Positions 15,167-28,247 are shown, counted from the first letter of the stretch. The stretch: 64,000 nt of DNA from Lysobacter sp. Root76 (GCF_001428685.1 NZ_LMIK01000006.1:252860-316859), one strand, 5' to 3'. Made by a program: numbers and translations. The notes: generated by a model not told the origin, from the sequence alone.

Positions 15167-15760
15167 TTAGCGCAGCGCGTTGCGGCGCTTCTCGTCCATC
15201 CACTTGCTCGCTTCGGCCGGACGGTAGGCCTGCATCCAGGCCAGCATCGCGTCCAGGTCGTCGCCGTGCCACAGGTCGCGGCGCTGGTCGACGTGCAGGA
15301 AGCGTTCGGCGACCATGCGATCGAGCATCGTCATCAACGGCGAGTAGAAGCCATCGACGTCGAGGAAGGCGCAGGGCTTGTCGCCGATGCCGAGCTGGCG
15401 CCAGGTCAGCATCTCGAACATCTCGTCCAGCGTGCCGAAGCCGCCGGGCAGGGCCACGAAGCCGTCGGCGAGATCGAACATGCGCGCCTTGCGCTCGTGC
15501 ATCGAGCCGACCACTTCGAGCCTGCTCAGGCCGCGGTGGGCGACCTCCCAATTGACCAAGTGCTCGGGTATCACGCCGATCGCCTCGCCGCCGGCCTCCA
15601 GCACCGCGTCGGCGACCGTGCCCATCAGGCCGACGTTGCCGCCGCCGTAGACCAGGGCGATGCCGTCCTGGGCCAGGCGATGGCCCAGCGCCATCGCGCG
15701 TTCGGTGTAGATCGGTTGCGAACCGGAGTTGGAGCCGCAGTAGACGCAGAGCGATTTCAT
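15167..15760 (-). CDS. LOG-family cytokinin riboside 5'-monophosphate phosphoribohydrolase-like protein
   Basis: 197 residues from ATG 15760. Rossmann-like fold with the GGGNVGLMG loop and the PGGFGTLDE motif that defines LOG enzymes, which release free base from nucleoside 5'-monophosphates. An in-frame extension back to 15832 is Arg-rich and lacks a Shine-Dalgarno site. In bacteria the true substrate may be AMP or another nucleotide (YgdH/PpnN relatives), so cytokinin activation should not be assumed. Confidence 0.88.
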   Translation of the reverse strand: MKSLCVYCGSNSGSQPIYTERAMALGHRLAQDGIALVYGGGNVGLMGTVADAVLEAGGEAIGVIPEHLVNWEVAHRGLSRLEVVGSMHERKARMFDLADGFVALPGGFGTLDEMFEMLTWRQLGIGDKPCAFLDVDGFYSPLMTMLDRMVAERFLHVDQRRDLWHGDDLDAMLAWMQAYRPAEASKWMDEKRRNALR

Positions 15761-15821
15761 GTCGGTATCCGATGCCCGGTCGCGCGCAAGGCGTGCCCGG
15801 CGTGTGGGTGGCTCAAATGCA

Positions 15822-15847
15822 GAACGGCGCACCTGGGTGCGCCGTTC
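15822..15847 (-). terminator. Hairpin terminator of the sucAB-lpdA operon
   Basis: Perfect 11-bp stem GAACGGCGCAC with loop CTGG, 16 bases past the lpdA stop. On the minus strand it is followed by TGCATTTG, a weak T tract. Probable rho-independent terminator. Confidence 0.65.
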
Positions 15848-15863
15848 GTGTGTCGCAGGCCGA

Positions 15864-17288
15864 TCAGTTGGCCTTGTGGATCGCGCGCTTGTCGACCGCC
15901 ATCGCCGCGTCGTGGATCGCTTCCGACAGGGTCGGGTGGGCGTGGCAGATGCGGGCGAGGTCGTCGGCGGAGCCGTTGAACTCCATGGTCAGCACGCCTT
16001 CGTGGACGAGCTCCGACACGCCGACGCCGACCAGGTGCAGGCCGAGGACGCGGTCGGTTTCGGCGTGCGCGATCACCTTGACGAAGCCGGCCGGCTCGCC
16101 CATGGCGACCGCACGGCCGATCGCCGCGAACGGGAAGCTGCCGGTCTTGTAGGGCACGCCTTCGGCCTTGAGCTGCTGCTCGGTCTTGCCGACCCAGGCG
16201 ATTTCCGGCTCGGTGTAGATCACCCACGGCACCGTGTCGAGGTTGACGTGGCCCGGCAGGCCGGCGATCAGCTCGGCGACCGCGATGCCTTCCTCGAAGC
16301 CCTTGTGCGCCAGCATCGGGCCGCGCACGCAGTCGCCGACCGCCCACACGCCGTCGACGCCGGTGTGGCAATGCTCGTCGACTTCGATCTGGCCGCGCTC
16401 GTTGATCTTGACGCCGGTACCTTCGGCCAGCAGGCCCTTGGAGGCGGCGCGGCGGCCGACGGCCACCAGCAGCTTGTCGACCACGAGTTGTTGGTCGGCC
16501 TTGCCGTCGTTGTAGGTCAGGTGGACGCCGTCCTTCTTGATCTCGGCCTTGCTCACCTTGGCGCCGAGCTTGATGTCCAGGCCCTGCTTCTTGAATTCCT
16601 TGGCCGCGGTCTTGGCGACCTCGGCATCGGCGGCGGCGAGGAAGTCGGGCAGGGCTTCGAGCACGGTCACTTCCGAACCCAGGCGCTTCCACACGCTGCC
16701 CAGTTCCAGGCCGATCACGCCGGCGCCGATCACGCCCAGGCGCTTGGGCACCTCGGTGAAGTCCAGCGCGCCGACGTTGTCGACGACCTTGTCCCCGTCG
16801 AACTTGGCGAACGGCAGCTCGATCGAATCCGAACCGGCGGCGATGATGACGTTGGTGCCCTTGAGCTCGACTTCCGAACCGTCGTGCTGCTTGACCTTGA
16901 CCACGTTGCCCGGGTGCAGGGTGCCGAAGCCGTAGTACGGGGCGATCTTGTTGGCCTTGAACAGCATCGCGATGCCGCCGGTGAACTGCTTCACGATCTT
17001 GTCCTTGCGGCCGATCATGGTCGCGACGTCGATCTTGGCGTTGTCGGTGGTGATGCCATGTTCGCCGAACAGGTGCTGCAGGTTCCAGAACTGGCGCGAG
17101 CTGTCGAGCAGGGCCTTGGACGGAATGCAGCCCACGCGCAGGCAGGTGCCGCCGAGGGCGGGCTTGCCGTCCTTGCCGAGCGCGGCGTCGATGCAGGCGG
17201 TCTTCAGACCGAGCTGGGCGGCGCGGATGGCGGCGTGATAGCCGGCCGGGCCGGCGCCGATGACGACTACGTCGAATTGTTCGCTCAT
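15864..17288 (-). CDS. lpdA: Dihydrolipoyl dehydrogenase (E3)
   Basis: 474 residues. FAD motif GAGPAG at 11-16, redox-active disulfide C49/C54 in GGTCLRVGCIPSK, NAD motif GAGVIGLELG, and the active-site H451-P-T-L-S-E456. Re-oxidises dihydrolipoamide on SucB with NAD as acceptor. Third gene of the sucA-sucB-lpdA operon, so probably dedicated to 2-oxoglutarate dehydrogenase, though E3 may be shared with other complexes. Confidence 0.97.
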   Translation of the reverse strand: MSEQFDVVVIGAGPAGYHAAIRAAQLGLKTACIDAALGKDGKPALGGTCLRVGCIPSKALLDSSRQFWNLQHLFGEHGITTDNAKIDVATMIGRKDKIVKQFTGGIAMLFKANKIAPYYGFGTLHPGNVVKVKQHDGSEVELKGTNVIIAAGSDSIELPFAKFDGDKVVDNVGALDFTEVPKRLGVIGAGVIGLELGSVWKRLGSEVTVLEALPDFLAAADAEVAKTAAKEFKKQGLDIKLGAKVSKAEIKKDGVHLTYNDGKADQQLVVDKLLVAVGRRAASKGLLAEGTGVKINERGQIEVDEHCHTGVDGVWAVGDCVRGPMLAHKGFEEGIAVAELIAGLPGHVNLDTVPWVIYTEPEIAWVGKTEQQLKAEGVPYKTGSFPFAAIGRAVAMGEPAGFVKVIAHAETDRVLGLHLVGVGVSELVHEGVLTMEFNGSADDLARICHAHPTLSEAIHDAAMAVDKRAIHKAN

Positions 17289-17300
17289 TTCATTCGCTCA

Positions 17301-17461
17301 GGGATTCGGGATTCGGGATTCGGGATTCGTTCAAAGCGTGTCAGCGCTGCGAATTCCGGTCCCGCGAAGGTTGCCGCAGAAGCGCCGGGAGCTCGGGACT
17401 GGAAAGAAATTCGCATGGCGCTGTTGCCCTTGCGAATCCCGAATCCCCAATCCCGAATCCC
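17301..17461. repeat. Inverted arrays of the heptamer GGGATTC
   Basis: Four perfect tandem GGGATTC units at 17301-17328 face four GAATCCC units at 17434-17461 (third unit CAATCCC). The arms can pair for about 28 bases with one mismatch, with 105 bases between. This fills the 182-base sucB-lpdA gap inside an operon. It is not a CRISPR: the units are 7 bases with no spacers. Confidence 0.85.
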
Positions 17462-17470
17462 GGCTGGGCA

Positions 17471-18679
17471 TTACATGCCCAGCAGCATGCGGTGCGGATT
17501 TTCCAGCTGGTTCTTGATGTCGACCAGGAACAGCACCGCGTCCTTGCCGTCGATGATGCGGTGGTCGTAGGACAGCGCGATGTACATCATCGGCGCGGCG
17601 ATCACGGCGCCGTTCTCGACGATCGCGCGTTCCTTGATCGCGTGCATGCCCAGGATCGCCGACTGCGGCGGGTTCACGATCGGGGTCGACATCAGCGAGC
17701 CGAAGGTGCCGCCGTTGGTGATGGTGAAGGTGCCGCCCTGCAGATCTTCCAGCGCCAGCTTGCCGTCGCGGGCCTTCTTGGCGTAATCGCCGATGGCCTT
17801 CTCGACGTCGGCGAAGCCCATGCGCTCGACGTTGCGCAGCACCGGCGTGACCAGGCCCTTGTCGGTGGACACGGCGATCGAGATGTCGGCATAGCCGTGA
17901 TAGACGATGTCGTTGCCGTCGACCGAGGCGTTGACCACCGGGTGGCGCTGCAGCGCGTTGGCGGCGGCCTTGGCGAAGAAGCTCATGAAGCCGAGCTTGA
18001 CGCCGTTGGCCTTCTCGAAGGACTCGCCCAGCTCCTTGCGCATGGCCATGACCTTGCCGAGGTTGACCTCGTTGAACGAGGTCAGCATCGCGATCGAGTT
18101 CTTCGACTGCATCAGGCGCTCGGCGATGCGGGCGCGGATGCGGGTCATCGGCACGCGCTCTTCCGCGCGCGCGCCGGCGGCATTGCCGACGCCGCCGGAC
18201 TTGGCGTAGTTGAGGATGTCTTCCTTGGTCACCGCGCCCTTGCGGCCGGTGCCTTCGACCTGGGAGGCGTCGATGCCTTCCTTGTTCGCGGTGAAGCGCG
18301 CGCCCGGCGGCAGCTGGTCGTTGCCGGCCGGTACCTTGGCCGCCTCGGCCTTCGGGGCGATCGGCTGGGCGCCGGCGGCCGGGGCCGAATCGGCCTTGGC
18401 GGCGGCCGGCGCAGCGGCTGCGGCGGGCGCGGCGGCGGCGGCGCCGGCTTCGACGATCGCGATCAGCTGCGAGCTGGTCACGGTGGCGCCTTCCTCGAAC
18501 TTGATTTCCTTGAGCACGCCGTCGACCGGCGAGGGGACTTCGAGCACGACTTTGTCGGTTTCGAGGTCGACCAGGTTCTCGTCGCGCTTGACCGCATCGC
18601 CCGGCTTCTTGTGCCACGTGGCGATAGTGGCGTCGGAGACGGACTCGGGCAGGACGGGGACTTTGATCTCGGTGCTCAT
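17471..18679 (-). CDS. sucB: Dihydrolipoamide succinyltransferase (E2 of 2-oxoglutarate dehydrogenase)
   Basis: 402 residues. One lipoyl domain (1-75) with lipoylated K43 in ETDKV, an Ala/Pro-rich hinge (78-112), a peripheral-subunit-binding domain (about 123-160), and the catalytic core ending with H373 and D377 in DHRIIDG. Transfers succinyl from the lipoyl arm to CoA. Start ATG 18679, 68 bases after sucA. Confidence 0.97.
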   Translation of the reverse strand: MSTEIKVPVLPESVSDATIATWHKKPGDAVKRDENLVDLETDKVVLEVPSPVDGVLKEIKFEEGATVTSSQLIAIVEAGAAAAAPAAAAAPAAAKADSAPAAGAQPIAPKAEAAKVPAGNDQLPPGARFTANKEGIDASQVEGTGRKGAVTKEDILNYAKSGGVGNAAGARAEERVPMTRIRARIAERLMQSKNSIAMLTSFNEVNLGKVMAMRKELGESFEKANGVKLGFMSFFAKAAANALQRHPVVNASVDGNDIVYHGYADISIAVSTDKGLVTPVLRNVERMGFADVEKAIGDYAKKARDGKLALEDLQGGTFTITNGGTFGSLMSTPIVNPPQSAILGMHAIKERAIVENGAVIAAPMMYIALSYDHRIIDGKDAVLFLVDIKNQLENPHRMLLGM

Positions 18680-18747
18680 GGGGTGGGCATCCTGGCTTGC
18701 TTGATTGTTATGTGGGTAGCGGAATGTCGTAGCGGGACCGGCGCCGA

Positions 18748-21594
18748 TTACTCGGCGCTGGCCTCACCGTGCAGCGAATCGACCAGAGCGTCGGCGACCA
18801 GCTTGGTCTGCTCGGCGACGTGGTCGGCCAGGTGGCCCGCCGCCGGCGACGGCGAACGCGCGCGACCGGCGTAGTGCAGGGCCTGCTTCGGCGCCAGGCA
18901 GGCGGCGAGGTGGTGGCGGATCTGGTACCACGCGCCCTGGTTCTGCGGCTCTTCCTGGCACCAGACCACGTCCTTGGCCGCGGCGTAGCGCTTGAGCTCT
19001 TCGGCCAGGGCCTGACGCGGGAACGGATACAGCTGCTCGACGCGGAGCAGGGCGACGTCTTCCAGGCCCTGCTTCTGCGACTCTTCGAGCAGGTCGTAGT
19101 AGACCTTGCCCGAGCAGACCACGACCCGCTTGACCTTCTTCGGGTTGGCCGACGCATCCGGAATCAGGTGCTGGAATTCGCCCTGGGCCAGGTCGTCCAG
19201 GCTCGACACCGCCAGCTTGTGGCGCAGCAGCGACTTGGGCGTCATCACCACGAGCGGCTTGCGCGTGCTCATGTGCATCTGGCGGCGGATCATGTGGTAC
19301 GCCTGGGCCGGGGTGGTCGGCGCGCACACCAGCATGTTCTCCAGCGCGCACAGCTGCAGGAAGCGCTCCAGGCGCGCGGAGCTGTGCTCCGGGCCCTGGC
19401 CTTCGTAACCGTGCGGCAGGAACAGCGCCAGGCCGCACAGGCGGCCCCACTTGGCTTCGCCCGAGGACAGGAACTGGTCGATCACGACCTGGGCGCCGTT
19501 GGCGAAGTCGCCGAACTGCGCTTCCCAGATGTCCAGGGTCATGGGATCGGCGGTCGAGTAGCCGTACTCGAACGCCATCACCGCTTCTTCGCTGAGCAGC
19601 GAGTCGATGATGGTCACGTCGGTCGGCGTCTTCACCAGCTCGCGCAGCGGCAGGTAATAGGCGTCGGTGGCCTGGTCGTGCAGGATCGCGTGACGGTGGA
19701 AGAAGGTGCCGCGGCCGCTGTCCTGGCCGACCAGGCGCAGCTTGTAGCCTTCGCTCATCAGCGTGGCGTAGGCCAGGTTCTCGGCGAAGCCCCGGTCGCC
19801 GGCCAGTTCGCCGGCGGCCATCTTGCGGCGGTCGTCGTAGATCTTGGCCACGCGCGCGTGCAGCTTGACCGCGTCGGGAATGGTGTTGATCTGCACGGCC
19901 AGCTGGTCGAGCCTGGCGCGCTCGAAAGTGGTGTCGACCGGGTCGCCGAGCTTGCCCGACAGGTACTTGGACCAGTCGATGGTGAACTCGTCGGGCTTGA
20001 CCTCCACCAGTTCGGTGGTGACCGCGCCCTGGTCGAGCTTGTCGCGGTAGCCGTCGACCAGCGCCTGCGCGTCGGCGGCCTGCAGCGTGCCTTCGGCGAT
20101 CAGCTGGTCGGCGTAGAGTTCGCGCGGGGTCTTGTGCTTGCGGATCACCTGGTACATCAGCGGCTGGGTGGCCGCCGGCTCGTCGGCCTCGTTGTGGCCG
20201 TGGCGGCGGTAGCAGACCAGGTCGATGACCACGTCGCGGCCGAAGCGGTTGCGGAAGTCCAGCGCCAGCTCGGCGCAGAACACCACGGCCTCGGGGTTGT
20301 CGCCGTTCACGTGCAGCACCGGCGCGCCGACCATCTTGGCCACGTCGGTGCAGTACAGCGTGGAGCGCGCGTCCTGGCGTTCGCTGGTGGTGAAGCCGAC
20401 CTGGTTGTTGATCACGATGTGGAGCGTGCCGCCGACCGCGAAACCGCGCGCCTGCGACATCTGCAGCAGTTCCATGCCCACGCCCTGGCCGGCGAACGCG
20501 GCGTCGCCGTGCAGCAGGATCGGCAGGACCTGGTTGCGGCCCTGGTCGCCGCGGCGGGTCTGGCGCGAACGCACGCTGCCGGCGACCACCGGGTTGACGA
20601 TTTCCAGGTGCGAGGGGTTGAACGCCAGGGCCAGGTGGACCGGGCCGCCGGGAGTGGCGACGTCGGCGCTGAAGCCCATGTGGTATTTGACGTCGCCGGT
20701 GTGCGCGAGGTCGCCCTCGATATGCTCGAACTTGCCTTCGAACTCGTCGAACAGCTTGCGCGGCGGCTTGCCCAGGGTGTTGACCAGAACGTTGAGGCGG
20801 CCGCGGTGGGCCATGCCGATAACCACGTCCTGGGCGCCGTGCTCGCCGGCGCGGCGGATGGTGGTGTCCATCAGCGGGATCAGGGCGTCGCCGCCTTCCA
20901 GCGAGAAGCGCTTCTGGCCGACGTACTTGGTGCCCAGGTAGCGTTCCAGGCCGTCGGCCGCGGTCAGGCGCTCGAGGATGCGCTGCTTGTCGGCGGCGCT
21001 GCGGCCGTAATTGCCGGCCGCGGTTTCCAGGCGCTCGTACATCCAGCGACGCTGTTCGGCGTCGGCGATGTGCATGAACTCGGCGCCGATCGGACCGGTG
21101 TAGGTCGCCTTGAGCAGGGCGACCAGGTCGCCCAGCTTCATGCGTTCCTTGCCGGCCACGCCACCGGTGCTGAACTCGCCGGCCAGGTCGCTTTCGGACA
21201 GGCGGTGGAAGCCCAGCGCCAGATCCGGCGCGTCGGGCTTCTCCAGCAGGCCCAGCGGGTCGATGTCGGCGGCGAGATGGCCGCGCGAACGGTAGGCGGT
21301 GATCAGCTTGCCGACCCCGCGTTCGCGTTCGTCGCCGGGACCGGCGCCGGTCGTCGCGGCGCTGCCGTTGAGCAGGCCGCGCGCGGCCGCCCGGCTGGCC
21401 TGGGCGATGGAGTCGATGGCGGCCGAATGCGGCACGTCTCCGGCTTCACGGCCTTTGAAACCGTCGAAGTAAGCCTTCCATTTCGGCCCGACGCTGTCGG
21501 GATCGACCAGGTACTGCTCGTACAGGTCTTCGATGAAGGCGGCGTTGGCGCCGAGTTGCGAGGACTGGGAGAACTGCTTCAGGAGGCTGTCCAC
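18748..21594 (-). CDS. sucA: 2-oxoglutarate dehydrogenase E1 component
   Basis: 948 residues, typical for SucA. Begins with GTG at 21594; the resulting N-terminus ([22 protein letters not shown]) aligns with the conserved E2-binding start of the family. Thiamine diphosphate site GDAAFAGQG starts at G363, followed by [20 protein letters not shown] is the 2-oxoglutarate-site signature. Decarboxylates 2-oxoglutarate and succinylates SucB. First gene of the operon; a TATAAT sits about 80 bases upstream. Confidence 0.97.
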   Translation of the reverse strand: MDSLLKQFSQSSQLGANAAFIEDLYEQYLVDPDSVGPKWKAYFDGFKGREAGDVPHSAAIDSIAQASRAAARGLLNGSAATTGAGPGDERERGVGKLITAYRSRGHLAADIDPLGLLEKPDAPDLALGFHRLSESDLAGEFSTGGVAGKERMKLGDLVALLKATYTGPIGAEFMHIADAEQRRWMYERLETAAGNYGRSAADKQRILERLTAADGLERYLGTKYVGQKRFSLEGGDALIPLMDTTIRRAGEHGAQDVVIGMAHRGRLNVLVNTLGKPPRKLFDEFEGKFEHIEGDLAHTGDVKYHMGFSADVATPGGPVHLALAFNPSHLEIVNPVVAGSVRSRQTRRGDQGRNQVLPILLHGDAAFAGQGVGMELLQMSQARGFAVGGTLHIVINNQVGFTTSERQDARSTLYCTDVAKMVGAPVLHVNGDNPEAVVFCAELALDFRNRFGRDVVIDLVCYRRHGHNEADEPAATQPLMYQVIRKHKTPRELYADQLIAEGTLQAADAQALVDGYRDKLDQGAVTTELVEVKPDEFTIDWSKYLSGKLGDPVDTTFERARLDQLAVQINTIPDAVKLHARVAKIYDDRRKMAAGELAGDRGFAENLAYATLMSEGYKLRLVGQDSGRGTFFHRHAILHDQATDAYYLPLRELVKTPTDVTIIDSLLSEEAVMAFEYGYSTADPMTLDIWEAQFGDFANGAQVVIDQFLSSGEAKWGRLCGLALFLPHGYEGQGPEHSSARLERFLQLCALENMLVCAPTTPAQAYHMIRRQMHMSTRKPLVVMTPKSLLRHKLAVSSLDDLAQGEFQHLIPDASANPKKVKRVVVCSGKVYYDLLEESQKQGLEDVALLRVEQLYPFPRQALAEELKRYAAAKDVVWCQEEPQNQGAWYQIRHHLAACLAPKQALHYAGRARSPSPAAGHLADHVAEQTKLVADALVDSLHGEASAE

Positions 21595-21984
21595 GATGGT
21601 TATCGGGAAACTCTAGGGGGCGGAATTGGAGTCGCACGCGTGCGTTCGACGCTTTGCGCGGACATAGGATCGGAATTATAGCGGTAGTGTTAAGCCCAGC
21701 GGCATAACTACTTAGGTCTAAGCGACAGATTTCGTTCGATTTCCGGCCGCCGGCCGGTCCGGACCGTCGAAACGGCCATTGCGGCAAGCCCTGGAAATCT
21801 TGGGCTGGCGATGCGGGATTCAAGCCGCGCGGGCAGGCGCGGGCCGTGGCGTCGCGGTTTAGCGCGGACTCAGGACGGGGCTGGCCTTGGGCGTCGGCCA
21901 CGGTCGCGACACCTGTCCTGCAGCGCCTTTCGAATCGGAGGCGTCGAACACGGTGCTGCGCCGGGCCCGCATCGAGCCGCGCGC
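21595..21984. other. Intergenic region upstream of sucA
   Basis: 390 bases between the end of the GNAT gene and sucA, both on the minus strand. The sucA-proximal 130 bases are AT-richer than their surroundings and hold the candidate -10; the rest shows no clear gene or repeat. Confidence 0.5.
21675..21680 (-). promoter_or_regulatory. Candidate -10 element of the sucAB-lpdA operon
   Basis: Perfect TATAAT on the minus strand (ATTATA on the plus). No strong TTGACA-like hexamer is found at 16-18 bases; GCCGCT occupies that place, suggesting activator dependence or a weak -35. Confidence 0.45.
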
Positions 21985-22902
21985 TCAGATCCCGAGCGCG
22001 CGGTACTCGCTGCACGAGCGGGCGCGTTCCCAGACCGGATCGAAATGAGCGCGCAGCTGGCGCGCCCGCGCCGGCGCGTCGAGCCGGGTTTCGCCTTCGA
22101 AACGGTGCCCCAGCGCACGGAAATACCAGCCGCCGGCATCGTTGAAGACATAGGCCGAGGGGTAGCCGCGGTCGACCGGCTCCTCGATGGCGCGGAATTC
22201 GAAGGCGGTGGTCAGGCGCTGGCCCAGGTTCAACAGCGGAGCGATCGCGCGCTGCGGCGCGGCCGGGTCCTGCAGCAGGATCCGGATCTGGCCGCCGGCG
22301 GTGGCGTGGCGGCGCAGCGCGGCCACGACCTCGGGCTGGTCGAGCAGGCCGGGATCGAGCTCGCGGGTGTAGATCGACAGCTGCCGGCGTGCGCCGGCGA
22401 CCACGCCCTGCCAGGCCGCCAGGGCGGCGTCGCGCGACTCCACCGGGTTGATCGCGTCCGGCAGCAGGCGCATGGCCTGGTGGTCGATGCCGGCCACGAC
22501 GAAGCGTTCGCCATAGGGCAGGAAGCCGTGGCGGGCGTAGAAGCCGATGGTCTGGACCTGGGCGTGCAGGCTCAGCTCGCGCCAGCCCAGTTCCGCGGCC
22601 AGGGCCACGAGGGCCCGCAGCAGGGCCTCGCCGACGCCGCGGCCGCGCCAGTCGGCCAGCACCGCCAGCCGGCCCAGGCTGCGTTCCGGAGTGAGGCGGC
22701 CGGTGCCGATGACGCGGCCGTCCGGGTCGCGCGCCAGCACGTGCCGGCACAGCGGGTCGAGGGCGTCGAGTTCGATCTGCACCGGCACGTTCTGCTCGCG
22801 CACGAACACCGCCTCGCGCACCGCGCGCAGCTCCGGCAAGGTCGCGGCGTAGGCGTCCGCAGCGACGGTTTCGATACGGAAGGCCGTGCCGCTCATGCTC
22901 AT
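21985..22902 (-). CDS. GNAT acetyltransferase with uncharacterised C-terminal domain
   Basis: 305 residues from ATG 22902, whose ATGA overlaps the stop of the upstream RoxA-like gene, so translation is probably coupled. Residues 1-150 form a GNAT fold: acetyl-CoA loop WRGRGVGEAL and the late strand QTIGFYARHGFLPYGE. The order resembles the ElaA/YjcF-type N-acetyltransferases. Residues 155-305 are a separate conserved-looking domain (ARRQLSIYTRELDPGLLDQP, then GYPSAYVFNDAGGWYFRAL) that I think corresponds to a DUF often fused to GNAT in Xanthomonadaceae (possibly DUF7931). Substrate unknown; linkage to a ribosomal oxygenase hints at a translation-machinery target. Confidence 0.75.
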   Translation of the reverse strand: MSMSGTAFRIETVAADAYAATLPELRAVREAVFVREQNVPVQIELDALDPLCRHVLARDPDGRVIGTGRLTPERSLGRLAVLADWRGRGVGEALLRALVALAAELGWRELSLHAQVQTIGFYARHGFLPYGERFVVAGIDHQAMRLLPDAINPVESRDAALAAWQGVVAGARRQLSIYTRELDPGLLDQPEVVAALRRHATAGGQIRILLQDPAAPQRAIAPLLNLGQRLTTAFEFRAIEEPVDRGYPSAYVFNDAGGWYFRALGHRFEGETRLDAPARARQLRAHFDPVWERARSCSEYRALGI

Positions 22903-24128
22903 TCCTCTTCGCCGTCGTCCAGATGCAGGCGGTAGTGGCCGCCCGCGTAAAGGTCGATGACCGCATCGCGGCCGGCTTCGGACAAGGCCGCGTAGGCGGC
23001 GCCGTCCAGGCTGGCGGCGTTGGCGATGCGCTGGGCATCGCGCGCCGATAGGGCGCGCTCCTGGCCGCTCACGTACAAACGCGCGCCGCGTGCGGCCTTG
23101 CGCCAGGCCATGCGCGACCAGGGATGGCGCAGCAGTTGCGCGCCGTGCTGCAGGTCCCATTCGATCTCGATGCGCGAACGCGCGTCGCCGCCGGGCTGGA
23201 CCTCGCCGGCGGCGCGGTAGACGGTGATGAAGCGGCCGAACCAGTCGCCGAGGCGGTCGGGGTCGTTCATGCGCAAGGCGTTCAGGGCTTCGACCACGCG
23301 GGTCATGGCGGCGGCGTCGATCTCGGCCGGGTCGGCCGGCGGGCTCAGGTCGGGGTCGCGGTAGCGCAGCGACTCGTCGGCCTCGGCGGCCAGGGTATCG
23401 ATGTAGTCGCCCATCAGCTCGGCGGCCGAGGGCGCACGCATGCCGACCGAGAAGGTCAGGCAGGCGTCCTCGGCGACGCCGTGGTGCGGCACGCCCGGCG
23501 GCAGATACAGCATGTCGCCCGGGCCCAGCACCCAGTCGTGACTGGGGCTGAACTCGCGCAGCAGCTTGAGTTCGGCGTCGGGGCGGAAGTCCTGCGGCGG
23601 ATTGGGCCTCGCGTCGATCTGCCAGCGCCGGTGGCCCTGGGCCTGCAGCAGGAACACGTCGTACTGGTCGACGTGGGCGCCGACCGAGCCGCCGGGCGCC
23701 GCGAACGACACCATGATGTCGTCGACGCGCCAGCGCGGCAGGAAGTCGAACGCGGGCAGCAGCGCGGCTACGTCGGCGTCCCACTTGTCCACGTCCTGCA
23801 CCAGCAGGGTCCAGTCCTGTTGCGGCAGGCCCGGGAATTCGGCTTCGTCGAAGGGGCCGTGGCGCAGCGAATAGACGTCGCTGGCGCGGTCGTGCTGGAT
23901 CAGGCGCGACAGTGCCGCCTCTTCGCAGGCCAGGCCGGCCAGGTCCTCGGGTTCCAGCGGCGAGACCAGGCCGGGGAAGGCGTTGCGGATCAGCAGCGGG
24001 CGCTTCTGCCAGTAATCGCGCAGGAAGGTTTCGGCCGGCATGCCCAGCGGCGGCAGGCGGGCGGCGTCGACTTCGATCGCGGCGGATTTGGACGGGCCGG
24101 CAGGTGCGGCGGGGGATTTCTTGGCCAT
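22899..24128 (-). CDS. roxA: Cupin-fold 2-oxoglutarate oxygenase, ribosomal L16 arginine hydroxylase type
   Basis: 409 residues. JmjC/cupin_4 domain: Fe(II) ligands H152-x-D154 (GAHVDQYDVFLLQ) and H215 in PPGVPHHG. The sequence RWRVDDIMVSFAAPGGSVGAHVD matches the YcfD/RoxA family, which hydroxylates an arginine of ribosomal protein L16; the C-terminal wing (280-400) fits the family's dimerisation and winged-helix part. Acts in the cytosol using O2 and 2-oxoglutarate. Co-transcribed with and overlapping the downstream GNAT gene. Confidence in the family is high; in the L16 target it rests on homology. Confidence 0.88.
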   Translation of the reverse strand: MAKKSPAAPAGPSKSAAIEVDAARLPPLGMPAETFLRDYWQKRPLLIRNAFPGLVSPLEPEDLAGLACEEAALSRLIQHDRASDVYSLRHGPFDEAEFPGLPQQDWTLLVQDVDKWDADVAALLPAFDFLPRWRVDDIMVSFAAPGGSVGAHVDQYDVFLLQAQGHRRWQIDARPNPPQDFRPDAELKLLREFSPSHDWVLGPGDMLYLPPGVPHHGVAEDACLTFSVGMRAPSAAELMGDYIDTLAAEADESLRYRDPDLSPPADPAEIDAAAMTRVVEALNALRMNDPDRLGDWFGRFITVYRAAGEVQPGGDARSRIEIEWDLQHGAQLLRHPWSRMAWRKAARGARLYVSGQERALSARDAQRIANAASLDGAAYAALSEAGRDAVIDLYAGGHYRLHLDDGEEE

Positions 24129-24224
24129 GGGGCGGACGGGCTCGTAGCGGTGGCGCGGCGCGCCACGCGGATTGCGCCATTGTCGCTCATGCGGCGATGA
24201 AGATCGGGGCAGGGGCCCTCGGCG

Positions 24225-24635
24225 CTAGCCCGCGATCTCGTCGTAACCGCGGCCGAGGAACTGCAGCAGGCACCAGCCGTGCCCGAACGGGTCGGCGAGC
24301 TGCACGATCCGGCCCCAGGCGGCCTCGCGGATCGCGCCTTCCTGGATCGCCCCGGCCGCGAGCGCGCGTGCCAGCGCGGCGTCCAGGTCGTCGACGACCA
24401 CGTCCACGTGCAGCGGCGTCCAATGGCGCACGTAGTCGCGCACCGAACCGTTGGCGCCGGCGCTGCCGGCGGGCTTGCGCAACAGATAGATCGGTACCTG
24501 CGCGCCGTCGAGCTCCAGCACGCCGTCGCCGAGGCGGCGCGCCGGGCGCAGGCCGAAGGCGGCGACGTAGAAGGCTTCGGCCGCGGCCAGGTCGGAGACG
24601 TCGAGATTGAGCAGCAGCCGCATCGTCGTCGTCAT
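24225..24635 (-). CDS. VOC/glyoxalase superfamily protein
   Basis: 136 residues, two beta-alpha-beta-beta-beta modules: LLLNLDVSDLAAAEAFYVAA at the start and PLHVDVVVDDLDAALARALA in the middle, then RIVQLADPFGHGWCLLQF. The H and E metal-ligand positions are only partly recognisable (H76, and none clearly at the end), so enzymatic class is uncertain: fosfomycin/bleomycin-resistance-like, glyoxalase-like or a non-catalytic binding protein. Start could be 24635 or 24623. Confidence 0.75.
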   Translation of the reverse strand: MTTTMRLLLNLDVSDLAAAEAFYVAAFGLRPARRLGDGVLELDGAQVPIYLLRKPAGSAGANGSVRDYVRHWTPLHVDVVVDDLDAALARALAAGAIQEGAIREAAWGRIVQLADPFGHGWCLLQFLGRGYDEIAG

Positions 24636-24660
24636 AGCGCGGATTCGGTGCGGGCCCGCT

Positions 24661-25089
24661 TCAGCGCAGGCCGATCGCTTCGGCGAAGGAACGGTAGAAC
24701 TCGCCGTTCGGATCGCTCTCGCGGTCGATCTCGATCGGATAGGGCGTGGCTTCCTGCGGCATCGCGTTGAGCACGCCGACGAAGGCTTCGACGTCGCGAG
24801 TGTGGAACACGTACTCGCGATGATCGGGTTCGGTGAACACGATCGCCAGCAGGCTGTGGCCCGCGCTCTCGATGCGTTCGCAGACCCGATCCTCGAAGCG
24901 CTGCATCGCTTCCAGTTCGGCCGGCGAGGCGGTGCCGATGCTGCGGTCGTCCTGATAGGCCCAGATCAGGTTCAAGCGCTCCGGGTAGGCGCGGAAATCG
25001 AAACCGCGCTCGAAACGCTTGAGCCGCATCAACGACAGGCCGTCGTCGGCGCGATGCTCGGCCAGGGTCCAGCCGCGGTTGTCTGCCAT
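24661..25089 (-). CDS. DUF695-like small cytosolic protein
   Basis: 142 residues; ATG 25089 preceded by GGAGGCGACTGCC. Soluble, acidic, no signal peptide. The pattern RLNLIWAYQDDRSIGTASPAE followed by a Glu-rich helix and REYVFHTRDV fits what I know of DUF695. Lies 20 bases downstream of purB's stop... on the same strand as purB but before it in the reading direction is purB itself, so this gene is the distal one. No function can be inferred. Confidence 0.6.
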   Translation of the reverse strand: MADNRGWTLAEHRADDGLSLMRLKRFERGFDFRAYPERLNLIWAYQDDRSIGTASPAELEAMQRFEDRVCERIESAGHSLLAIVFTEPDHREYVFHTRDVEAFVGVLNAMPQEATPYPIEIDRESDPNGEFYRSFAEAIGLR

Positions 25090-25108
25090 GGCAGTCGCCT
25101 CCGTCCAG

Positions 25109-28247
<3,139 letters not shown>

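Noticed and set aside
17301-17461. CRISPR-like array
   Set aside because: Units are contiguous 7-mers without spacers and are oriented in opposing blocks; no cas genes.
18769-21681. 970-codon plus-strand open frame opposite sucA
   Set aside because: Antisense to sucA with shadow-frame composition and no motif.
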